64,000 nt of DNA from CAYHVK01 sp964360255 (GTDB lineage Bacteria > Bdellovibrionota > Bdellovibrionia > Bdellovibrionales > UBA1609). The stretch is taken from contig CAYHVK010000015.1 of NCBI GenBank assembly GCA_964360255.1, forward strand, positions 1 to 64,000. The letters are read 5' to 3'. Below, piece by piece: positions 42,930-52,294 of this stretch. Position 1 is the first letter of the stretch; each line of letters begins with the position of its first letter. The position numbers were made by a program, and so were the translations under genes. Below the pieces are notes generated by a model. It made no database searches and was not told where the DNA came from. It saw only the letters and a program-made list of their open reading frames with translations.

Positions 42930-44933
42930 ATGAAGTTTTCAACTGCCTTTAAAAGTTTAGTATCCATCTGCATTTTTACAGCCTCGTTTTCATTAATAGC
43001 AGCGCCTCGATATCGTTTATCAGTGACTTACGGAAATCCGCAAGCTCAGCAAAAAAATCCTGCACCTCAGTCGGCACCAAAATTTAAAACAGCACAAGTA
43101 GCTTTAGCCGAGCAAGGCCTCCCTTTTAACGCTCGAAATGTTTACAGCTATTACATGGATGACACTCTGACTCGCCATCTTTTCAGAAAAGCAGTTCAAT
43201 GGCCGCTTATCAACAAGCCTGCAGATACAGCTTTTAAGTATTTCTTCTATGGATTTAATGAGCTGCTTCCGCACTCATCTAATGGTGAAGGCATTTTCGA
43301 TCGAATAAAAAAGCTTCACAACGAGCAGATCGAAGCTTTCTCACGTCACGCCATGGCGACCATGTTTCAGCTGAGTAGCGATCCAGCTGCTGACCCTAAA
43401 TACACTGATATTTTAAACATGGTTATTGCTTCAGCTAAAGATACCGGCTTCTCAAGTTTAGCTATCAAAAATATGGAAGTTTATACCTCTAATGATCCGA
43501 ACCAGAACGCCTTCACGGTGAGCGGCAATAACGAGCGCATCATTGTTGTCATTCATGTTCCACTTGTTGTTGGACGAACTGATGCTGAACTTAAAAAAAT
43601 TATGGATCACGAACTCGGTCATATTTGGTCTCTTCATTCTGTTGTCGGAATGATGCATGACATGATGGCGAACGTTATTATCGGCACTTACATCCCGAGC
43701 GTATTCCAGAATGGGATTATGCCTCAGGGCCAATCTGCAGCTATAAAAATGCAAGATCTTCCTTGTTCTGGCGCACAAACCTGCGGCCATAATAAAACTC
43801 ATGCTATTACGCCGCCAACACCAGCATTTAAAGGGCAGGCCAAAATAAATAAATTTGCCAATGCGGTTAATGAAGGCGTGGTGGCACTACTTAATACCAA
43901 GCCAGAAGTTAGATCTGCACTTGTACAGGAGTATATTGCACTTCTAGTTGGTGCTTTAGTTTCACAAAACGGAAAACCAGAATCGATTAACTTCTTCTTG
44001 AGCCTTCTTAAATCCAGACTCATCAATTCAGAAATAGAAATCAATCCGGCTCAACTTGCTTTTCACATCAACCAAGCCTTAATGGCTGTATCTCGCGCAC
44101 AAGAAGACAGCTGCGATCGTTACGCCATCGCTCATGGTGGTCGTCTTATTATGGCCGAATCAATGGCGAAGCTTTTTGCTTATCTTCCAGATCCGAAAAA
44201 TCGCAAAAAACTTAAAGCTGCAGTCAATATGATAGAAAAACAAGTGGAGCGTTATAAAAAACGTGTAGAAGGCACCGACACTTCAGCTGAAGCCGGCAGC
44301 ACGCACACTTCTACGGCTCTTCGTGTTGTTGATATTTTGAACACTGAAGCTTTCCCACTTGTGGTGTTTAGCAAACCTTACTTAAAACTTCTTCTTATGG
44401 AAGACGCGATGAACACGGCCAATATGTCAGATCGCAACCTGGCCCTGCAAAGCGATCTTGTAGCATTAGCCGTACAAGAAGGTCTTGCGAAGAAGATCAA
44501 CAATCCATTTAACGATGTCATCGAGTACTTTGCATTCAATAAAGCCGCCCTGCTCGCAACAGCTAATGCTATTAAAGCTACAGAGAACGCAACTGCAATG
44601 GCCGATGCCATTGGTGGACTAGAAGCAGACGCAACTTACAACTCACCTATTCTTCTTGAGCTAGAAGCAAAACTCAAAGTAGAGCTCGAATCCACGAAAT
44701 CGGCCATTGTTAAAAATCGCCTTGAGCAAATTCAAAAACTCATTCAGGCTAGCAGCGTTGAAACGCTGACCGTCATTCAGCGCTCAGCTCAGCCAGCCAA
44801 CATTACTAAAACAGTTTCTGAGAGCGTGCTGCCACTTTCGGGCCAGCACCTACCCATTAATCCGATACGCGCTGATATGTGCCATCAACTTCTTGCAGAA
44901 TCGCAAAAGCCGACTGCGAAAACTAAGAAGTAA
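42930..44933 (+). CDS. Secreted M48 family metallopeptidase, large
   Basis: 667 residues from ATG 42930 (GGAG five bases upstream). A signal peptide (SICIFTASFSLIAAP) precedes a long domain with DHELGHIW (zinc motif HELGH, about residue 227) and, about 165 residues on, QEDSCDRYAI, where the Glu and Asp fit the third-ligand block of M48. The insert between them is much longer than usual. The C-terminal 250 residues are helical and Ala/Lys-rich. It is a periplasmic or exported protease candidate. The last 41 bases overlap the longest form of the next frame but not its likely start. Confidence 0.82.
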   Translation: MKFSTAFKSLVSICIFTASFSLIAAPRYRLSVTYGNPQAQQKNPAPQSAPKFKTAQVALAEQGLPFNARNVYSYYMDDTLTRHLFRKAVQWPLINKPADTAFKYFFYGFNELLPHSSNGEGIFDRIKKLHNEQIEAFSRHAMATMFQLSSDPAADPKYTDILNMVIASAKDTGFSSLAIKNMEVYTSNDPNQNAFTVSGNNERIIVVIHVPLVVGRTDAELKKIMDHELGHIWSLHSVVGMMHDMMANVIIGTYIPSVFQNGIMPQGQSAAIKMQDLPCSGAQTCGHNKTHAITPPTPAFKGQAKINKFANAVNEGVVALLNTKPEVRSALVQEYIALLVGALVSQNGKPESINFFLSLLKSRLINSEIEINPAQLAFHINQALMAVSRAQEDSCDRYAIAHGGRLIMAESMAKLFAYLPDPKNRKKLKAAVNMIEKQVERYKKRVEGTDTSAEAGSTHTSTALRVVDILNTEAFPLVVFSKPYLKLLLMEDAMNTANMSDRNLALQSDLVALAVQEGLAKKINNPFNDVIEYFAFNKAALLATANAIKATENATAMADAIGGLEADATYNSPILLELEAKLKVELESTKSAIVKNRLEQIQKLIQASSVETLTVIQRSAQPANITKTVSESVLPLSGQHLPINPIRADMCHQLLAESQKPTAKTKK

Positions 44934-44985
44934 ATTAACGGCCTCTGACTTGTGGGCTCATTTGAAATCCGTTAAAACGGTGCCA

Positions 44986-46554
44986 ATGAGCTCGCTAACA
45001 GATTTACAGTTTCAGAATTATTTCACGAGTACTTTTGCTGGTGACACCACAAATGATCTATCTTCAAGATCTACACCTCAAGTTTTGTATGCTCTCGCAA
45101 AGCCGACTCCAGTTAAAAATCCTAAAATCCTAGCTTGGTCCCATGATCTTGCAAAACGTTTCAACCTTGATCAGCCAGAAACGCAAGGTGAGACCGCCGC
45201 CTTACTCACCGGCAACCTTGTCACTCTCTCTATGAAGCCTTATGCCGCTTGCTATGGCGGCCATCAGTTCGGTCACTGGGCTGATCAACTGGGTGACGGC
45301 CGCGCGATCACCTTAGGTGAACTCACTGAAGCGTCATCAGGTGAACGCTATGATCTTCAGCTTAAGGGAGCTGGCCGCACCGCCTACTCCCGTCGCGCCG
45401 ACGGCCGTGCCGTCTTACGTTCATCGCTCAGAGAGTATATCGCCAGCGAAGCCTTACATTTTCTCGGCGTACCCACAACCCGCGCCCTCAGTTTAAGCCT
45501 GACCGGCGATCAAGTGCTGCGCGATATGTTTTATGACGGCCATGCTAAAGAAGAGCCTGGTGCCATCGTCGCTCGCGTCGCACCCAGTTTTATTCGTTTC
45601 GGTAATTTTGAAATTTTAGCTGCTCGTGGCGAAAACGAAAATTTACAAAAGCTCATCGATTACGTTATCGAACATTATTATAAGACGATTTCTCTCAAAG
45701 ACCCGAACCGCGTTCATTTACTTTTCGATGCCGTCGCAAATCGGACGGCCTCCCTGATGGCTCACTGGATGCGCGTCGGCTTTGTCCACGGAGTCATGAA
45801 CACCGACAATATGTCGATATTAGGACTTACTATAGATTATGGCCCTTATGGTTTTCTCGATAATTACGATCCGATGTTCACGCCAAATACCACCGATTTG
45901 CCTGGTCGACGATATTGCTATGGGCGGCAGCCTAAAATAGCCCAGTGGAACCTCGCTCGCCTCGCCGAAGCTTTCTTGGTCTTAGTGCCAGATCAAATCG
46001 AAAAGTTTCAAAGCTCTATCGAACAGTTTGAAATTAATTTTCAAAATGAACATTTAGAAGTGATGGGCAATAAGCTGGGCCTAGGACTCAAGAAAAGTGT
46101 CGAAGATTTAAAATGGCTGAACGATTTAGAAAAGCTCATGCTCGAAAGCCAAGCCGATTTTACTCACTTCTATCGCTTACTCACCGACACTGCTGAGACG
46201 ACCATTGAGAATTTGCAGTCTGTATTTTATCAAAAATCTATATCTACAGAAACTAAAAATCTTTGGTCAGTTTGGCTGACTGAGTACAACGCTCGCACTT
46301 TGGCTTCGCCACTTTCATCCACCGAGAGAAAAATCAAAATGTCATCGGCGAATCCGATTTACGTTCCGAGAAACTTTATCTTACAAGAAATTATCGATGG
46401 TATAGAAAATAATAATACGTCTCTACTCGAACACTTTTCAAAAGTTTTGCAGGAGCCATATGTGCACCACGCTGGCGCTGAAATATTTTTACGAATGCGT
46501 CCCGATTGGGCGCTAGATAAAGCAGGCTGCTCAACGCTCTCATGTAGCTCATAG
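44986..46554 (+). CDS. selO: SelO family protein adenylyltransferase (YdiU/UPF0061)
   Basis: 522 residues from ATG 44986; a 31-codon extension would overlap the protease gene and lacks conservation. CYGGHQFGHWADQLGDGRA (a family signature, here with GDGRA), LQLKGAGRTAYSRRADGRAVLRS, HGVMNTDNMS with the catalytic-loop DN, and a C-terminal CSTLSCSS match SelO; in animals the last block carries selenocysteine. SelO has a pseudokinase fold that transfers AMP to protein hydroxyls, linked to redox stress. Residues look intact. Confidence 0.93.
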   Translation: MSSLTDLQFQNYFTSTFAGDTTNDLSSRSTPQVLYALAKPTPVKNPKILAWSHDLAKRFNLDQPETQGETAALLTGNLVTLSMKPYAACYGGHQFGHWADQLGDGRAITLGELTEASSGERYDLQLKGAGRTAYSRRADGRAVLRSSLREYIASEALHFLGVPTTRALSLSLTGDQVLRDMFYDGHAKEEPGAIVARVAPSFIRFGNFEILAARGENENLQKLIDYVIEHYYKTISLKDPNRVHLLFDAVANRTASLMAHWMRVGFVHGVMNTDNMSILGLTIDYGPYGFLDNYDPMFTPNTTDLPGRRYCYGRQPKIAQWNLARLAEAFLVLVPDQIEKFQSSIEQFEINFQNEHLEVMGNKLGLGLKKSVEDLKWLNDLEKLMLESQADFTHFYRLLTDTAETTIENLQSVFYQKSISTETKNLWSVWLTEYNARTLASPLSSTERKIKMSSANPIYVPRNFILQEIIDGIENNNTSLLEHFSKVLQEPYVHHAGAEIFLRMRPDWALDKAGCSTLSCSS

Positions 46555-46645
46555 TCTACTGACACCACTTCACTTGGTCTCGTTATTGCTGAACTCAATT
46601 AGATCCGGTCAATGTGACACCGGGTTAAAAACTAGGGAGCAATAA

Positions 46646-47485
46646 ATGAAAAATATAAAGTTGTACGTATTAGGTTTGTTAGCGCTGAACATGATGGCCT
46701 GCGAATACGATGTCTCGGGTGTTTTGACCGCCAGTGAAAATTTAGTCTTCAATTATAGTTCAAATGCAAAAGACCAAGCTAAGCGCGTGAAGAAGGGTAA
46801 AGAAGCCTTCAAGTCTCTTGCGGCCGGCCAGTACAATGCAAAAATTGAAATCGAAGACAAAGATATCGATATCAAAGTTAAAGATTTACTCGCCGTTAAA
46901 TTTAAAATCCCTAAGAGCATTCCGCTGCCAAAAAATGGCGGTAAAATGCTAGTGCCTTCCGCTTTAACAGGTCAGCCCTATGATCTTGCGGCCGATGTCG
47001 TGATGGATATTTCACGCTCATCGACAACTGATGCTTACGAAAGCTGTACGGATACAGTTTATTACGAAGACTGCTCTTGCAGCGCCGATGGTCAAATCAC
47101 TTGTCAGGAGCGCTCCATCGGCTTGAGCGCTGAAATGCCAGTGTCTTATTACCTCGAATACACAACTCGCGATATTATCGTCGATGTTGTTCAGCCAGCG
47201 ACAAATAAGTCTGTGGCTCGCTTCAAAGGCAGCCGCACAGATTCTGAGAAGATCTACACTTACAAAGGAATGTGCCGAGCCGATCCACGTGAGGTAAGAA
47301 ATATTCGTCGCACCGAGCGCCACGATATTCGTAATTGCCGACCGGCTCAGCCACCATCAGGCCCTGGCGAGACACGCCCCGAGCGACCGGATCGTCCAGA
47401 TCGCCCAGGTCGTCCAAGCAGGCCGGGTCGCCCCGGGGATGATCGCGGCCGACATAGCGATGATGGCCGCCCTCGTCGTCCTTAA
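46646..47485 (+). CDS. Lipoprotein with basic Arg-Pro repeat tail
   Basis: 279 residues. NMMACE places the lipidated Cys at 19. A beta-rich domain (about 60-200) contains a CxxxxxxxxCxC group (SCTDTVYYEDCSCSADG). The last ~45 residues are repeats of R-P-x (RPERPDRPDRPGRPSRPGRP), basic, probably disordered, and suited to ionic contact with peptidoglycan or LPS. No family recognised. Preceded by GGGAG and followed by a clear terminator at 47517. Confidence 0.7.
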   Translation: MKNIKLYVLGLLALNMMACEYDVSGVLTASENLVFNYSSNAKDQAKRVKKGKEAFKSLAAGQYNAKIEIEDKDIDIKVKDLLAVKFKIPKSIPLPKNGGKMLVPSALTGQPYDLAADVVMDISRSSTTDAYESCTDTVYYEDCSCSADGQITCQERSIGLSAEMPVSYYLEYTTRDIIVDVVQPATNKSVARFKGSRTDSEKIYTYKGMCRADPREVRNIRRTERHDIRNCRPAQPPSGPGETRPERPDRPDRPGRPSRPGRPGDDRGRHSDDGRPRRP

Positions 47486-47516
47486 TTATAAAATCTAAAA
47501 CAAATTTAAAGGCTTA

Positions 47517-47546
47517 GAGGCGATTCGGGGGAATCGCCTTTTGCTT
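47517..47546 (+). terminator. Intrinsic terminator
   Basis: AGGCGATTC (47518-47526) pairs with GAATCGCCT (47531-47539), loop GGGG, followed by TTTTGCTTTT. Ends the lipoprotein gene at 46646. Confidence 0.88.
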
Positions 47547-47597
47547 TTGCGGCATAACTTCAAATACTGCCTAGTATAAGCACAGCTACTTAACTAA

Positions 47598-47631
47598 GTA
47601 GTTGTTATCATTCGTCTTTTGTAATAACTAC
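47598..47631. repeat. Inverted repeat upstream of VTC gene
   Basis: GTAGTTGTTA (47598-47607) and TAATAACTAC (47622-47631) are inverted with one G-U mismatch, about 75 bases before the VTC start; could be an operator. A TATAAT follows near 47674. Found by eye. Confidence 0.3.
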
Positions 47632-47704
47632 ATGCGTTAATTATCTTCTGGTGAGGTAGGGTCAAATAATATAATGTGGCGCGCTATACCAGATAAGGAG
47701 CCTT

Positions 47705-48514
47705 ATGGATTCAAATTCAATATTAAATCTATGCGCGCCAGAAAGACAATCTGAAGTCGCTGAAGAAAGATTCAGCCGTATTGAAGAGAAACTTCTACTT
47801 CCTAATTCTCTTCGTGATGACTTTATAAAAACTGCAAATAAACACCATATGGTCCCATGCTACCCTGACGACACAACTGTTTACTCTCTTATTGAAAGCA
47901 CTTACTTTGACAGCCAAGAGCTTCGCTCTTTCACAGATCACTTTCAGCGCGCCTCGTATCGCTTCAAACTTCGCGGTAGAAAATATGGCCCAAACGGACA
48001 CTGGCCCGATGCATCAGCGCCCATGTACTTAGAGTTAAAAACTAAGAGCGTTGATATCTGCGATAAAGTACGAATTAAAATCGATAACGATGAATTCGTG
48101 AATTTAAAAAATGGTGGGCGCATCGCTCGTACAAATAAAATTAAAACTGTTAAAAAAATTAATGATGTTTTTGAAACTCTGCCGCAATCGCCAACTTGCA
48201 AAATTGTTTATCGTCGTTACGCTTACGAGCAAGATAATTTACGCATTACAATTGATGACCAGATTAAATTTCAGCCGCTTAAAAATATCGACCCCAATTT
48301 AGCTCTTCGGTTAAAATCAATGACTTGGTGGCCTGATGCTCACGTGATGTCTAAGAAACTCGAGTCTGGCGATTACTCATTGGTAGAAGTGAAGCACATT
48401 GGTATTTTGCCACTTTGGCTGCAAAATTACATGAATACACACAATCTTGTGTTCCAAAGCTTTTCTAAATATTGCTATGCGATTTCAAATCTTATTCAAG
48501 GAGAGTTACGATGA
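47705..48514 (+). CDS. VTC domain polyphosphate polymerase-like protein
   Basis: 269 residues. The CYTH/VTC tunnel is indicated by FSRIEEKLLLP at the N-terminus, TYFDSQEL, RFKLRGRKYG (basic tunnel residues), YLELKTKS, and LRITIDDQIKF with a late SLVEVKH. In eukaryotes VTC4 makes polyphosphate from ATP. The C-terminal end overlaps the DUF4956 gene by ATGA. VTC/DUF4956 pairs are common in bacteria and probably form a membrane-linked polyphosphate system; enzymatic activity is inferred from family. Confidence 0.85.
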   Translation: MDSNSILNLCAPERQSEVAEERFSRIEEKLLLPNSLRDDFIKTANKHHMVPCYPDDTTVYSLIESTYFDSQELRSFTDHFQRASYRFKLRGRKYGPNGHWPDASAPMYLELKTKSVDICDKVRIKIDNDEFVNLKNGGRIARTNKIKTVKKINDVFETLPQSPTCKIVYRRYAYEQDNLRITIDDQIKFQPLKNIDPNLALRLKSMTWWPDAHVMSKKLESGDYSLVEVKHIGILPLWLQNYMNTHNLVFQSFSKYCYAISNLIQGELR

Positions 48515-49068
48515 ATCCAGCCGGTGTAGGTGGAATGGCCTCTCATATGATGATGAATCAAGTGGAGACCGTTAGCGTATTAGCTTCTGTCGAAGCCTTA
48601 GCCAATTCTGCTGCTCTTGGTATGGTTTTACTTTGTTTGACGGTATGGGCGAGCAACTCGACGCCAAATGATAAAATTGGCCCTAATAATTCACGTTTGT
48701 CGCCTTCAGATGTTATCATCAACTCTTCCAACGTACTCTTCATCTGTTTTGGGATGACAGGAATGCTTTTGCTTGTGAACAATAATATTGCCCGTGCCTT
48801 TGCAATTGCCGCGGCCATTGCTCTCGTGCGTTTCAAAATCAAAGTTGATTCTAAAATTATGAGCATGAGTCTTTTCTACGCGGTTTTAACTGGCATGGCT
48901 TGCGGCGTAGGCTATGCATTTATCGGCTATATTCTTGTTATCTTTTTCGGGATCTTACAATTTATCGTAATCTCAGCGGTCAAAGCGGCTCACGCTAAAT
49001 CTGCTCAGGCACAAATGACAGCTCCCCTTAACGCCAACGAATCATCTGCTCAGCTGACGAACTCTTAA
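48511..49068 (+). CDS. DUF4956 family membrane protein, VTC partner
   Basis: 185 residues from ATG 48511 (ATGA overlap with the VTC stop, AAGGAGAG upstream). Four to five hydrophobic segments; NARAFAIAAAIALVRFKIKVDSK matches the conserved amphipathic block of DUF4956 proteins (here NNIARAFAIAAAIALVRF). Function is unknown beyond the link to VTC. Coupled translation supports a complex. Confidence 0.82.
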   Translation: MNPAGVGGMASHMMMNQVETVSVLASVEALANSAALGMVLLCLTVWASNSTPNDKIGPNNSRLSPSDVIINSSNVLFICFGMTGMLLLVNNNIARAFAIAAAIALVRFKIKVDSKIMSMSLFYAVLTGMACGVGYAFIGYILVIFFGILQFIVISAVKAAHAKSAQAQMTAPLNANESSAQLTNS

Positions 49069-49098
49069 GATATTGAATGAATTAGAATAGACTTCAGA

Positions 49099-49134
49099 AG
49101 CCTTACTATAGGCCCAATCTCTTACAGTAAGGCT
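49099..49134. terminator. Hairpin between convergent genes
   Basis: AGCCTTACT (49099-49107) pairs with AGTAAGGCT (49126-49134), 18-base loop, between the DUF4956 gene and the lactonase-like gene at 49147. No T-run on either strand, so termination would not be classical. Confidence 0.4.
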
Positions 49135-49146
49135 ACATCGGCTTTC

Positions 49147-50355
49147 TCACTCAACCGATAAAACGTAATGAGATTGAAAGCCGCCCGCACCAAGATCTAT
49201 TTCTTGAATCAAATCCGATGCTGAAATATTCGTACTTGAATCGTATGAAATCTTATAAATCAATAAATCCGAAGTGTTCTGCCCACTATTGCAAGTCACA
49301 ACGTAATATTGACCGTCAGTCGTGATAGCTAATGAGCGAGCCTCTTTAGAGGCCACAGGAATAAATTTGTTCATGCGAGCCATATCGAAGAGGCCTGCTG
49401 AAGTCACAGGAAGAGCCCATATACCCTCTTTGCCGGCCTCACGAACGGTCGCCGCCACATAGCCATGCTTATGGTCGATTTTTAAATCGCTACCCCTCAG
49501 GCCCATTTCAAACGCCTGAGCCTCAATCAAAGAATAGACCCCAGCATTTTCTTGAATATTATAAATAACAACTGAACTGTGCCCCGTATTGGCCTCGGTG
49601 GTTAAATAAACTTTATCGAAAATTTCATCATAAACTACCATGCGCGGATCACCGACTAAAGTGGCGCCCACATGAGTCAGCTGACCGTCTATGTCGCGAG
49701 AGTAAATCACGATTCGGTGCTCATCTTTATTGGCAACAAAAACAAGATTACGACCTTTATCAAATGAGCTCGAGTGGGAATGAGCCCCCGAAGCATAAGT
49801 GAAAACCTGCTGTTCTGTGGCCGCCTCACCTAAGAAATCGACCTTATAAGAAGCGTACTGACCTTGATTGTAGCTGGCTGCTAAAATAGAAAAATCGCTG
49901 TTATTACGAAGCGCCTGAATATGAACCGCTTGCGAAATAAATGGCAGAGTTTTTTGTAAGGTCAAATTGCCGCTGGCTTCTGTTAGATGAAGTACGTTTA
50001 GATTTGGCCCACTGGCATCCGCCACAAAAAGGGTTCGAGAAATTTTATCATAATCAAACCATCCGGGCGACTGACCGCTGCTAAGAGGATAACTGATAAC
50101 GTTCGTTATCTGATCTGTTTTGTGATCCAGGATTAAAGCTTTAATGGACGAGCTGCCACCTACATAAATATAGGATTTTTTAATAATTCCTGTTGGTGGA
50201 TTATTGCCACTATTATCTAAAATATCAGGAGCTGTAGACTGAAGATCAGCACTGCTAAAGCCTGGTGCGCAATTTTGAAATGCTCCCAAAAGAATGCCTA
50301 GCGCCAACAGCACACTAAAAACCAGGGTTTTATTTTTCGGAAGACCTAAAAGCAT
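49147..50355 (-). CDS. Lipoprotein with lactonase-like seven-bladed beta-propeller
   Basis: 402 residues. The signal ends GAFQNCAPG (non-standard lipobox with Asn at -1, like the protein at 4255). The mature part shows repeated propeller strands: SPGWFDYDKISRTLFVAD, GAHSHSSSFDKGRNLVFVAN and SLAITTDGQYYVVTC. This is the layout of the 6-phosphogluconolactonase-like (YbhE) family. A surface lipoprotein with such a fold may bind or hydrolyse a sugar-derived ligand, but the active site cannot be confirmed by eye. Confidence 0.75.
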   Translation of the reverse strand: MLLGLPKNKTLVFSVLLALGILLGAFQNCAPGFSSADLQSTAPDILDNSGNNPPTGIIKKSYIYVGGSSSIKALILDHKTDQITNVISYPLSSGQSPGWFDYDKISRTLFVADASGPNLNVLHLTEASGNLTLQKTLPFISQAVHIQALRNNSDFSILAASYNQGQYASYKVDFLGEAATEQQVFTYASGAHSHSSSFDKGRNLVFVANKDEHRIVIYSRDIDGQLTHVGATLVGDPRMVVYDEIFDKVYLTTEANTGHSSVVIYNIQENAGVYSLIEAQAFEMGLRGSDLKIDHKHGYVAATVREAGKEGIWALPVTSAGLFDMARMNKFIPVASKEARSLAITTDGQYYVVTCNSGQNTSDLLIYKISYDSSTNISASDLIQEIDLGAGGFQSHYVLSVE

Positions 50356-50633
50356 AAACGTCCAGCGACAACTAAGATTGCCTTAATTTAGTGTACCTGA
50401 GGGTGACCTATCTCGACATTTATTTAGAGTCGCCTGTCTCAAAAAGAGACTTTTGTGATATCGCAACACTGCTGCGAGAAAACTCGAACTGTCTAAATTC
50501 CTAACTCTTGTAAATTAAAAAATAGCGGCCTGATTAAAACTTATACGGTGACCAGCGGCCACTAAGCGGATATTCGTTCTACGGCGGCACGGGCCCTGCA
50601 ATTCATTAAGTTATCAAACCCAGAGGTTTCAAT

Positions 50634-51179
50634 ATGATCACCAAAACGATTTCTGCACTTGTTATTGTAGCAACTTCTATAACAGCCTTTAGCGCACAAG
50701 AGACAACTCGTCGCTGCACCTACACCGGCATTTCAGCTAAATGCGGCGAAGCCAAAACTGTCGTTGAGTGTGAAGGTTTCGATGAAGCTCACTACTTGTC
50801 AGATGATGAAAAGATCAGCAACGTCAGCTTGAACCTGCATGTCGGCAACGATTCTCTCGAACGCGATGTAGTCGAGGATTTAGCCGTTATTAAAGAGCCA
50901 ACAGCAACAGTGAGTGATTACAATACGGCTCTCAACACTCACGATCAGAAGCTTTTAGATAATAAAGAGCTTAAGAATGTGTCTCCGCTTCATGCAAATG
51001 CCATTAAAGATTTAAAAGAAGCGCTAACTCATAAAGATTCTAAAGTTAAAGTGAATTCTAACAAGGATAATTTAGCTATTGGAACTTTTGAAATCTCGCG
51101 CTCGGCGAAACTTTATAAATCGTGCTTTAAAGCCAAGGGCGAAGCTGCTCCCTCTAAAGCTACAGATAAGAAATCTTAG
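50634..51179 (+). CDS. Secreted protein, unknown function
   Basis: 181 residues. A signal peptide (ISALVIVATSITAFSA) precedes CTYTGISAKCGEAKTVVECEG, a cluster of three cysteines, and a long charged helical region (about 90-150). No domain recognised. It is followed by a strong bidirectional terminator at 51234. Upstream 50356-50633 (278 bases) shows only a small GTCTC/GAGAC hairpin near 50440. Confidence 0.6.
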   Translation: MITKTISALVIVATSITAFSAQETTRRCTYTGISAKCGEAKTVVECEGFDEAHYLSDDEKISNVSLNLHVGNDSLERDVVEDLAVIKEPTATVSDYNTALNTHDQKLLDNKELKNVSPLHANAIKDLKEALTHKDSKVKVNSNKDNLAIGTFEISRSAKLYKSCFKAKGEAAPSKATDKKS

Positions 51180-51233
51180 AGCCTCTGAGCCTAAATAAAC
51201 TAAAAATATCTAATTTTAAAAACTTAAAAAAGG

Positions 51234-51267
51234 CATAAAAAAAGCCAACCCGAAGGTTGGCTTTTTA
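51234..51267. terminator. Bidirectional intrinsic terminator
   Basis: AAAAAGCCAACC pairs with GGTTGGCTTTTT around CGAA; runs of A and T on either side serve both the gene ending at 51179 and the minus-strand RRM gene ending at 51305. Confidence 0.9.
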
Positions 51268-51304
51268 GCTAATGACTTAGCTGTAGCAAGATTGCTGGTA
51301 GAGA

Positions 51305-51640
51305 CTACCAACGACCGCCACCGCCGCCACCGCCGCGATTTTGCGAGAAGCCACCACGACCACCGCCGCCACCGCCGCGATTGTCACGTTTTTCCATCGG
51401 CTTTGCTTCGCTGATGTTCATTTTGCGACCTTCGTATTCAGTACCGTTGAAACGGCTGATTACAGCTTGTGCTTCTTCGTCTGAAGACATTTCAACAAAA
51501 CCGAAACCTTTTGAGCGGCCAGTTTCGCGATCAGTAATAATTTTTACTGAAGCTACTGAACCACACTCAGAAAATGTGTTTGTTAGATTCTCTTCCGAAG
51601 CGGAATAAGAAAGGTTTCCTACATATAACTTGTTACCCAT
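51305..51640 (-). CDS. RNA recognition motif (RRM) protein with glycine-rich tail
   Basis: 111 residues from ATG 51640, four bases after AGGAGG; the six-codon extension is rejected. RNP2 is LYVGNLSY (about 5-12) and RNP1 KGFGFVEM (about 44-51). The tail is RGGGGGGRGGF... repeats of the kind seen in cyanobacterial cold-induced Rbp proteins. Single-RRM proteins of this kind are cold-shock RNA chaperones. 51641-51822 upstream is a long, T-rich leader that could be temperature-responsive (inference). Confidence 0.9.
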   Translation of the reverse strand: MGNKLYVGNLSYSASEENLTNTFSECGSVASVKIITDRETGRSKGFGFVEMSSDEEAQAVISRFNGTEYEGRKMNISEAKPMEKRDNRGGGGGGRGGFSQNRGGGGGGGRW

Positions 51641-51822
51641 AATACCTCCTAAAGGCATGGAGCCATTGAGAGGATACTAAGGGCGGAATGCCCGCGAGAC
51701 TCTTCAAAAGCGTTTAACGTGAGAATCTTGTACATAAGAAGTTTTAAAAAAGATAGTTAAGTTTTTTTTGCAATTTCTGCTTAGAAACCTTACCTGGCAG
51801 GGCCTTTGGGCATTTTAGATAT

Positions 51823-51869
51823 AAAAAGAGCCCATCCCTACGATAACGCAGGGGTTTAAGGCTCTTTTT
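51823..51869 (-). terminator. Intrinsic terminator after 51890 gene
   Basis: AAAAAGAGCC (51823-51832) pairs with GGCTCTTTTT (51860-51869), with an inner CCCT/AGGG helix in the loop. Read leftward it has a T-run, ending the gene at 51890; it may also work rightward. Confidence 0.8.
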
Positions 51870-51889
51870 GACCTTTTTAGACCCTTTTT

Positions 51890-52294
51890 TTAGTGATGTA
51901 ATTTTTCGTCCACAGGTGATCGCATATCCTCAGACATAAGCTGGCGGGCGATAAGTACTAGGCCGACCCCTGCTACAATCAATGCAGCTGTCTGCGCTGG
52001 CTTAGCTGTCACTTTACGCTTAATCGCATCCCAGCTAGGAGCCATTTCAGCGATTTTGTTAAAATTTATGGTGCTGCCGATTCCGAGGGCTGCCGCTGCT
52101 TTTTCAATACGACGAAGACCCCAGTGATCCTCTAAGTACTGAACTACTTCTTGAATCAATTCTGGGGCGTCTGATGCATCGGCACCCCGACCTGACATCA
52201 TGCTAGTTTCATTAGCCATGGGCTTAGCTTTTTTTTGAGAAATAGGCTGCTGTTGGCTTCTATCAGTTGTTGATTGAGGGTTCTTTTGATCCAT
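51890..52294 (-). CDS. Tail-anchored-type small protein, unknown function
   Basis: 134 residues. A Gln/Ser-rich, probably unstructured N-terminus (1-40) is followed by a helical stretch LIQEVVQYLEDHWGLRRIEKAAAALGIG and one membrane segment near the C-terminus (TAALIVAGVGLVLIARQL). DUF-like with no recognised family. AAGGAGA precedes the ATG. The topology suggests a soluble domain attached to the inner membrane from the cytoplasm. Confidence 0.65.
   Translation of the reverse strand: MDQKNPQSTTDRSQQQPISQKKAKPMANETSMMSGRGADASDAPELIQEVVQYLEDHWGLRRIEKAAAALGIGSTINFNKIAEMAPSWDAIKRKVTAKPAQTAALIVAGVGLVLIARQLMSEDMRSPVDEKLHH

Noticed and set aside
47598..47631. Inverted repeat as a CRISPR or transposon end
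   Set aside because: Single imperfect repeat, no flanking duplication and no transposase; kept only as a possible operator.
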